From the NCBI GenBank assembly GCA_014729665.1, contig WJJO01000471.1:1-5675 (forward strand): a stretch of DNA of 5,675 nucleotides, given 5' to 3'. Under the pieces are notes generated by a model that was not told the origin of the DNA, searched no databases, and worked only from the letters and a program-made list of their open reading frames with translations. Every line of letters starts with the position of its first letter. The stretch's first letter is position 1. This DNA is from Caldifarciminota bacterium (GTDB taxonomy: Bacteria > Hydrothermota > Tepidihabitantia > B3-TA06). A program made the position numbers and the translations under genes. Positions 1 to 3,343 of this stretch are shown here, piece after piece.

Positions 1-4
1 CTTC

Positions 5-19
5 CAAGAAAATCCTCCT
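5..19 (-). promoter_or_regulatory. Ribosome binding site and possible TTG start of a gene leaving the left edge
   Basis: On the minus strand AGGAGG (14-19) is followed after six bases by TTG (5-7), so a coding region may start here and run out of the window. The site has the same strength as the ribosome sites of the other genes, and a candidate promoter lies upstream of it at 73-100. Only two codons are visible, so no product can be named, and a TTG start is less certain than ATG. It would be the next gene downstream of the 258-1061 gene on the same strand. Confidence 0.35.
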
Positions 20-50
20 GATTTCTTGTAAGGTCAAATCCGCTGAATAC

Positions 51-75
51 ACTGAGCGACAATGCATTGCTCAGT
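51..75. repeat. Inverted repeat overlapping a promoter -10 box
   Basis: The arms ACTGAGC (51-57) and GCTCAGT (69-75) are perfectly complementary and separated by 11 bases that include the self-complementary AATGCATT. The right arm overlaps the -10 box of the minus-strand promoter candidate (73-78), and the repeat covers its expected start point. That arrangement fits a repressor operator better than an RNA hairpin, because only part of the repeat would be transcribed. No T-tract follows on either strand, so it is not a terminator. The regulator is unknown. Confidence 0.35.
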
Positions 76-100
76 ATACCCTCGTTATTCAACTATACAA
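73..100 (-). promoter_or_regulatory. Candidate sigma70-type promoter for the left-edge gene
   Basis: Read on the minus strand, TTGTAT (95-100) is followed after 16 bases by TATACT (73-78). The -10 box matches consensus at five of six positions and the -35 box at three of six. Transcription would start near 66, giving a leader of roughly 50 bases before the ribosome site at 14-19. No convincing terminator was found between the 258-1061 gene and this site, so read-through from that gene is also possible. Confidence 0.35.
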
Positions 101-257
101 GACCCTTAATAAAACACGATAACAAAAGCTGAAACCCCCTTGGCGCTTACAGATTATCCACTTTCTTTCTTCTGTTTTCTCTATTGACCCGGTGTTTGAA
201 TCACTCTACAGTTAGCTGTTAGGGATTGAAGGTTTTTGGTTGGTTTTTCTTTTTTCC

Positions 258-1061
258 CTATCGCTTGAGACCGGGGGAGAGGAAGAAGATAGAATCCCTG
301 AAAACCTTGGAAACCAGATCCAGCACCTTCAGGAATGCCGACTTATGATTCCTGGTTATCTCTTTCCACTCTATCTTGTAAATCTTGTTGAGGCTGTGCA
401 GCAGGTCTCGGGAGTCGAGGTCCATCTCTGAATCTTCGGGCGCTACGATATCTGAAGCGTCGTGGAGTTCGAGTTCGAGATCGGAATAGCCGTATATGTA
501 CATGTGCTTGCCGCGGATCTGGGTCAGTTGATTTGTCAGGCTTTCCACGTCCTGTAGTGCTCGTTTGGTTAACTCCTCTATCGATTCCGGAGCCTCAGGA
601 TAACGCTTGAGTTCCTTTTCAATCTTGGTGAGCCAGAACTGTACACGGCATTTGAAGACGTAAATCTCGTTCAGGTATGCTGAGAGTGTAAGGTCGTACC
701 ACTCGGAATCGTTGCGGATATCGCGCATCAAGGCCTCGTCTGCCGGGAACGGCTGGACCAGGAGATTTCCGGCCTGATACATCCTCACCAAAGGCGATAA
801 GATCTCCTGCTCCCATATCTCGATAAGGACCGCAACAAGCCTGTTCTCTTTAGAGAAGTTATCAAGCCAGTCCTGTCTCCATCCGTTATCGAGCTCTTCG
901 GTCTTGGTTTCCGGAACCGGATTCTCCTTCAGCAGGGCTTTCCAGATATTCCTTACCTTGATATCGAAATCCACGAGGTCGGAATAGTCCGAGTGGTTTT
1001 CCCCTGCCAGAAGTCTTTGCAGCACATCCTCCGGCAGCTCATCCAACATCGAACGATTCAT
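258..1061 (-). CDS. Hypothetical helical protein, 267 aa, probably cytoplasmic
   Basis: I do not recognise this family. The ATG at 1061 is preceded by GGAAGGAG (1067-1074) with a five-base spacer, which fixes the start. The protein has no signal peptide and no convincing membrane segment. Its composition suggests mostly alpha helix: charged amphipathic stretches at about residues 5-45 and 68-97, and a coiled-coil-like stretch at about 143-183 rich in Glu, Lys, Leu and Ile. An acidic patch (about 194-218) follows, and the C-terminal 30 residues are basic and then hydrophobic. No catalytic motif is visible. A 39-codon small ORF ends inside its start codon (ATGA overlap), so translation of the two may be coupled. 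A near-consensus promoter at 1230-1258 can drive both. It lies downstream of the membrane protein gene, possibly with read-through, but a shared role is only inferred from adjacency. No terminator was seen after its stop. Confidence 0.8.
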   Translation of the reverse strand: MNRSMLDELPEDVLQRLLAGENHSDYSDLVDFDIKVRNIWKALLKENPVPETKTEELDNGWRQDWLDNFSKENRLVAVLIEIWEQEILSPLVRMYQAGNLLVQPFPADEALMRDIRNDSEWYDLTLSAYLNEIYVFKCRVQFWLTKIEKELKRYPEAPESIEELTKRALQDVESLTNQLTQIRGKHMYIYGYSDLELELHDASDIVAPEDSEMDLDSRDLLHSLNKIYKIEWKEITRNHKSAFLKVLDLVSKVFRDSIFFLSPGLKR

Positions 1062-1177
1062 CTTTTCTCCTTCCGGCAGGACTTACTAAAAAATGAAGGA
1101 TATTCGCCGTGGCCTGTGACGCATATCCCCCATACATTTTGCCGTCCTCCGGATGTTGCGGGGACAACTATCTTCAT
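1058..1177 (-). CDS. Putative small ORF, 39 aa, ATGA-overlapping the next gene
   Basis: This frame runs without interruption from ATG at 1177 to TGA at 1058-1060, and the TGA shares four bases (ATGA) with the start of the 267-aa gene. AAGGAG at 1191-1196 lies 13 bases upstream of the ATG, or 10 bases upstream of an adjoining in-frame TTG (1178-1180). The peptide begins MKIVVPATSGG and ends with a basic tail, SKSCRKEKR; its last codons contain the ribosome site of the next gene. The start faintly resembles the N-terminus of NifX/NifB-type iron-molybdenum cofactor binding proteins (MKI-V-P plus glycines), so it might be a truncated remnant, but the match is short and weak. It may instead be a leader ORF that couples or regulates translation of the following gene, or chance. 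The downstream boundary and the position in the leader are what favour it being real. Confidence 0.35.
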   Translation of the reverse strand: MKIVVPATSGGRQNVWGICVTGHGEYPSFFSKSCRKEKR

Positions 1178-1229
1178 CAAGCTTTAATGTCTCCTTACTT
1201 CAGGTGACTCTCTTCACTTTCAAGGTCTA

Positions 1230-1258
1230 ATCATACCCCTTTCAACCCTTCGTGTCAA
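1230..1258 (-). promoter_or_regulatory. Near-consensus sigma70 promoter for the small ORF and 267-aa gene
   Basis: On the minus strand TTGACA (1253-1258) is followed after exactly 17 bases by TATGAT (1230-1235), a full -35 match and a five-of-six -10 match at ideal spacing. The -35 box contains the TGA stop of the membrane protein gene, so the promoter is embedded in the end of that gene. Transcription should start near 1223, about 45 bases before the small ORF and about 160 bases before the 267-aa gene. Confidence 0.65.
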
Positions 1259-1929
1259 CCTGCAGACTGAGTCTTCTTACGCTTCATCGATGCAGTAAAT
1301 ATCAAGAGGTTGACGCCGAGGGCTGCGACGAGAGCTATCAATATCACCCACCACGTTGTCGGGACGAACTGGAATACGGGAAGAAGCAGGATGAACTGCG
1401 CGGGTACGGCGATTACTGCGAAAAGAAGCGCCAAAATAAATCTGGAGCGCTCGGTCTTGACCCCGGCCACCACGATAAGGTATAGCGCCACCATCATGGC
1501 AACAGATATCATGATGCGGCCAACCAAGTGCACCTCGACCATCCACTGAACGTTGAATACCAGAGCTGCAAGGAAGACAACACCCGCGAACACGTACATA
1601 GATGCCGCCGAGACTATTGCCGAGACCGTCCTCTGAAGCCTGCGGATCTCCCGGACCATTGCAGCAAGGATGAAGGCGAACAGCCCCACAGCGACGATGA
1701 AGAAGATGAACCTGAGAAAGATTGACACGTCTGCAAACGAGCCTGAGGCTGTTCCTGCCAGTCCGAAGTCGGATGCATTGCAGAGTTTGAGCGTGGTATA
1801 TCTGAGGTTATCGAATAACGAAAACCAAAGAACCAGGCCGTAGATACCGAGGATGAAACCGATAGCCTGAAATACGTAGCCTACCCCGCGCCATGTCTTG
1901 CGCGAGCGGGTGTCAGATGCTTTGCTCAT
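1255..1929 (-). CDS. Six-helix integral membrane protein of unknown function, 224 aa
   Basis: The ATG at 1929 has TCAGGAGG (1937-1944) with a seven-base spacer. Hydrophobic segments lie at about residues 16-39, 68-92, 102-127, 136-157, 163-187 and 192-213. Charges obey the positive-inside rule for an N-in, C-in topology: RSRKTWR before helix 1, REIRRLQR between helices 2 and 3, KTERSR between 4 and 5, and KRKK after helix 6. The longest outside loop (about 40-67) carries Cys50 and small residues. There is no transporter, protease or redox motif that I recognise and no soluble domain, so it is best called a hypothetical membrane protein. It has its own promoter (1957-1984) with a very short leader. 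No terminator follows, so its transcript may continue into the 267-aa gene. Confidence 0.82.
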   Translation of the reverse strand: MSKASDTRSRKTWRGVGYVFQAIGFILGIYGLVLWFSLFDNLRYTTLKLCNASDFGLAGTASGSFADVSIFLRFIFFIVAVGLFAFILAAMVREIRRLQRTVSAIVSAASMYVFAGVVFLAALVFNVQWMVEVHLVGRIMISVAMMVALYLIVVAGVKTERSRFILALLFAVIAVPAQFILLLPVFQFVPTTWWVILIALVAALGVNLLIFTASMKRKKTQSAG

Positions 1930-1956
1930 ATCGCTGCCTCCTGAGGTGTTTGATGA

Positions 1957-1984
1957 AGTGTATCCTTACGCTGTCATGTGTCAA
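1957..1984 (-). promoter_or_regulatory. Sigma70-type promoter for the membrane protein gene
   Basis: On the minus strand TTGACA (1979-1984) precedes TACACT (1957-1962) by 16 bases. The -35 box is perfect and the -10 box matches four of six positions. The start point would be near 1950, only about 20 bases before the ATG, so the leader holds little beyond the ribosome site. The promoter begins just past the T-tract of the terminator at 1988-2020, a clean gene boundary. Confidence 0.55.
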
Positions 1985-1987
1985 GGG

Positions 1988-2020
1988 AAAAAATATGGAG
2001 GACACCCTCTCCAGGGTGTC
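1988..2020 (-). terminator. Probable intrinsic terminator of the frameshifted locus
   Basis: On the minus strand, a few bases after the TAA at 2029-2031, GACACCCT pairs perfectly with AGGGTGTC (2001-2020) around a GGAG loop. Seven bases later there is a run of six T (1988-1993). An eight-pair GC-containing stem plus a U-tract is the intrinsic terminator pattern, but the gap between stem and tract is longer than usual, so efficiency is uncertain. The stem is preceded by GTCATCCTGA, which resembles the start of GTCATCCTGAG-type intergenic repeats of many bacteria, so it may derive from one. Confidence 0.55.
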
Positions 2021-2028
2021 AGGATGAC

Positions 2029-2727
2029 TTAGCATTTCCTTACAACCCGATAAGCGTGAAGGTTACCTTCCTCGTCGCGGCCCCAGAAAAGAATCTGGGC
2101 GGAATTTCGTACTATACCCTTGTACGTCGGTTTGTTCGTTATGTCAAAAGCAACATGAGGCTTGGCAGAGGAAGGCAGCTTGTCAAACTTCTTCACATTT
2201 TTGATTACACCGTCTTCAAGGGTGGACGGTTCGACCGGCTCACCCATGTAATCCAGCCGCAGGATGTGAGTGATTGATGGATCGGATGGATCAGGCATAC
2301 ATAATAGGTAGCCACCTTCAGCATATTTGGCAAAGGTTATCCGACCTATCCATGCATCCTCATAGCTTCTCCAGATGTAGTCACGCCAATTATATGAGCC
2401 AAGTTCTTCTCCGGGTATACCGTTTTGCTGGCTGCGTAAATCAAAGCGTATCAATTTAAGCCTAGCATAAGAAGTGTTCCTACAGGAAACCTCATCAGCG
2501 TAAACTATAGCATTGAAACCTAAACCTCTGTCCCAATCATAATTATTTCGTACGTAAGCTTCTAAACGTATATCTGAAAGAACCCTTCGATGGCAGTTCC
2601 TCCAGGAATACACCTTATCAAAGATAGGGGCAAGACCTGTAGAATCCAAGACCGCCTTGGATATCCTGAAATCCTCTCCTCCGTAGTCGTAACCAAAAAT
2701 GAGCAGAGTATCCCCCTTCAGATTCAT
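2029..2727 (-). CDS. C-terminal part of the frameshifted secreted protein
   Basis: This is the longer open frame, up to 232 codons from ATG at 2727 to TAA at 2029-2031. That ATG is a poor start: two stop codons lie just before it, there is no AGGAGG, and the protein would lack the export signal that its strand-rich, aromatic-rich sequence seems to need. In the overlap with the upstream frame (2618-2727) this frame reads as sensible protein (LLIFGYDYGG), whereas the other gives an Arg-rich tail (RLRLRRR), so this is the true frame from about 2711 downward. It contains repeat units two to five of the joined protein. It has five Cys, including the last residue. Treat it as a fragment of the 2029-2977 locus rather than an independent gene. 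Confidence 0.6.
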   Translation of the reverse strand: MNLKGDTLLIFGYDYGGEDFRISKAVLDSTGLAPIFDKVYSWRNCHRRVLSDIRLEAYVRNNYDWDRGLGFNAIVYADEVSCRNTSYARLKLIRFDLRSQQNGIPGEELGSYNWRDYIWRSYEDAWIGRITFAKYAEGGYLLCMPDPSDPSITHILRLDYMGEPVEPSTLEDGVIKNVKKFDKLPSSAKPHVAFDITNKPTYKGIVRNSAQILFWGRDEEGNLHAYRVVRKC

Positions 2728-2977
2728 GAATCATCATCTTATCAAGATCAACCTTGCTCTTCCTGCAAATAAGTGTGGCGTAGACTTTTGAGTGTTCATC
2801 TTCAGAACCCCACTTTCCAACGAGCCATAACTGACCTGAGGTATTTACAGCGACTAAACCAATACTACCGTATAGACTCGGGTTTTGCTGTGTTAAGGTT
2901 TCCAACAATGCATCTGTCTGTGCTTCTGCCTTGCAAAAAAAGGAGAGCGTTAAAACCAGGGAAACAAAAGACCACAT
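2618..2977 (-). CDS. N-terminal part of the frameshifted secreted protein, with signal peptide
   Basis: The ATG at 2977 has AGGAGG (2982-2987) with a four-base spacer and begins a typical export signal: hydrophobic core at residues 2-14, then a likely signal peptidase I cleavage after Ala19 in AEA-Q. The basic residues usual before the core are missing, which is slightly odd. A longer reading from 3040 is rejected because it would translate the large hairpin and put 21 polar residues before the signal. Residues 38-88 look like real protein (strand-rich, repeat unit one). After the G5 run the frame turns into an unlikely Arg-rich tail and ends at 2618-2620, which marks the frameshift. If the sequence is correct, this would give a short secreted peptide of 119 residues with a nonsense end. 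Confidence 0.6.
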   Translation of the reverse strand: MWSFVSLVLTLSFFCKAEAQTDALLETLTQQNPSLYGSIGLVAVNTSGQLWLVGKWGSEDEHSKVYATLICRKSKVDLDKMMIHESEGGYSAHFWLRLRRRGFQDIQGGLGFYRSCPYL

Positions 2978-2981
2978 AAAA

Positions 2982-2987
2982 CCTCCT
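2982..2987 (-). promoter_or_regulatory. Ribosome binding site that decides the start at 2977
   Basis: AGGAGG on the minus strand lies four bases before ATG 2977 and directly precedes the signal peptide. No comparable site precedes the alternative ATG at 3040, which sits inside the inverted repeat. Confidence 0.75.
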
Positions 2988-3008
2988 AACCTGATCTTTC
3001 CTTCGGCG

Positions 3009-3045
3009 TATGTTTGGCAGTTTGCGTAGCAAACTGCCAAACATA
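3009..3045. repeat. Perfect 17-bp inverted repeat, probable 5'-terminal mRNA hairpin
   Basis: The left arm at 3009-3025 (TATGTTTGGCAGTTTGC) is exactly complementary to the right arm at 3029-3045, with only three bases between them. It starts two bases past the -10 box of the minus-strand promoter (3048-3053). If transcription begins at the G at 3042, the mRNA would open with a 14-pair stem and a three-base loop, ending 24 bases before the ribosome site. Such a 5' stem could protect the message from decay. The same DNA could instead be an operator covering the start point, or a copy of a dispersed palindromic repeat. No T-tract follows, so it is not an intrinsic terminator. Confidence 0.8.
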
Positions 3046-3047
3046 TT

Positions 3048-3075
3048 AATATAGTTCCAATTTTCGACGTGTCAA
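3048..3075 (-). promoter_or_regulatory. Sigma70-type promoter for the frameshifted secreted protein locus
   Basis: On the minus strand TTGACA (3070-3075) is followed after 16 bases by TATATT (3048-3053): a perfect -35 and a five-of-six -10. The predicted start at about 3042 is the first base of the hairpin stem. An intact promoter and ribosome site upstream of a broken frame argue that the break is recent or is a sequence error. Confidence 0.65.
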
Positions 3076-3174
3076 CTTATCAATCTTACTCTGTTTGAAA
3101 AACGAACAGTTTAACACAATACAGAATCGTAGCAAACAAATGTTTACCTCGCTTTCACATGGAATGTGGAGGAT

Positions 3175-3202
3175 TTGCCAAGTGTTATTTTCGGTGTATA
3201 AT
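3175..3202 (+). promoter_or_regulatory. Near-consensus sigma70 promoter for the M14 carboxypeptidase gene
   Basis: TTGCCA (3175-3180) is followed after 16 bases by a perfect TATAAT (3197-3202). Transcription should start near 3209, leaving a leader of about 135 bases before the ATG at 3344, unusually long compared with the roughly 20-base leader of the membrane protein gene. The early leader holds only a weak hairpin, ACAGG...CCTGT (about 3212-3225). Confidence 0.6.
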
Positions 3203-3285
3203 ACATCAACGACAGGCAAGCCCTGTTCGTCTTATGTATGTGAAGTGGCTTAATATCTGCGATGCGTTATCGCCGGTTGCTGTCG

Positions 3286-3299
3286 TGTAATTGATTACA
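3286..3299. promoter_or_regulatory. Operator-like palindrome in the M14 leader
   Basis: TGTAAT and ATTACA flank a two-base TG centre, giving a 14-bp inverted repeat typical in size for a helix-turn-helix dimer site. It lies downstream of the mapped promoter and about 45 bases before the start codon, so a bound protein would act as a roadblock, or a second, weaker promoter may exist here (TAGAAT at 3311-3316 is a possible -10 box without a good -35). The AT-rich arms could arise by chance. Confidence 0.3.
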
Positions 3300-3335
3300 T
3301 ACAAGGTGTTTAGAATTGTTATAACCCCTGTATGT

Positions 3336-3340
3336 GGAGG
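3336..3340 (+). promoter_or_regulatory. Ribosome binding site that decides the M14 start at 3344
   Basis: GGAGG lies three bases before ATG 3344. The ATG at 3332 has no purine-rich site upstream and itself overlaps the start of this motif. Close spacing is a local habit: four bases at both 2977 and 5650. Confidence 0.7.
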
Positions 3341-3343
3341 ATT

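Larger units (their letters stand above)
2029..2977 (-). pseudogene. Secreted beta-repeat protein gene interrupted by a frameshift (315 aa if repaired)
   Basis: Two overlapping minus-strand frames together make one plausible protein. The upstream frame supplies a ribosome site, start and signal peptide; the downstream frame supplies the rest but has TGATGA directly upstream of its first ATG and no ribosome site of its own. Removing one base from the G5 run (2712-2716, read as GGGGG on the minus strand) joins ...HESEG to DTLLIFGYDYGG... and gives 316 codons including stop. The repaired protein shows about five imperfect units, each a hydrophobic strand, an acidic turn and a second strand (such as KVYATLI, RISKAVLD, YARLKLIRFD, THILRLD, LHAYRVV), at about residues 38-78, 89-114, 153-178, 210-244 and 285-312. 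That pattern suggests a beta-propeller or similar extracellular fold; the family is not recognised. The break may be a sequencing or assembly error, a real mutation, or programmed frameshifting; the first two are likelier. Confidence 0.7.
3046..3343. other. Divergent intergenic region between the frameshifted locus and the M14 gene
   Basis: No gene was found here. From left to right it holds the minus-strand promoter (3048-3075), an imperfect inverted repeat CTGTTTG/CGAACAG (3091-3109) just upstream of that promoter's -35 box, the plus-strand promoter (3175-3202), a 14-bp palindrome (3286-3299) and the ribosome site of the M14 gene. The stretch 3110-3160 shows nothing I can assign. The 12-base string ATGTGGAGGATT occurs at both 3164-3175 and 3332-3343; the second copy contains the M14 ribosome site. 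Confidence 0.6.

Noticed and set aside
125..150. Possible terminator hairpin (AAGC...GCTTTT on the minus strand) after the 258-1061 gene
   Set aside because: Only four pairs with a large loop and a short T-run; too weak to call.
184..212. Plus-strand promoter TTGACC-17-TACAGT pointing into the 3' end of the 258-1061 gene
   Set aside because: The -10 box matches only four of six positions and no gene or known RNA lies downstream on that strand; an antisense RNA cannot be excluded but is unsupported.
200..257. Low-complexity pyrimidine stretch with repeated GGTTTTT
   Set aside because: Short and imperfect; no repeat unit or structure that would make it a defined element.
1310..1725. Plus-strand ORFs across the membrane protein gene
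   Set aside because: They are antisense to a gene with clear helices, promoter and ribosome site, and they lack ribosome sites and protein-like composition.
2978..3040. N-terminal extension of the secreted protein starting at 3040
   Set aside because: It would translate the perfect inverted repeat and place polar residues before the signal peptide; ATG 2977 has a strong ribosome site and 3040 has none.
3164..3253. 29-codon plus-strand ORF beginning MWRI, like the upstream ATG of the M14 gene
   Set aside because: No ribosome site precedes it and the predicted transcription start (about 3209) lies inside it.
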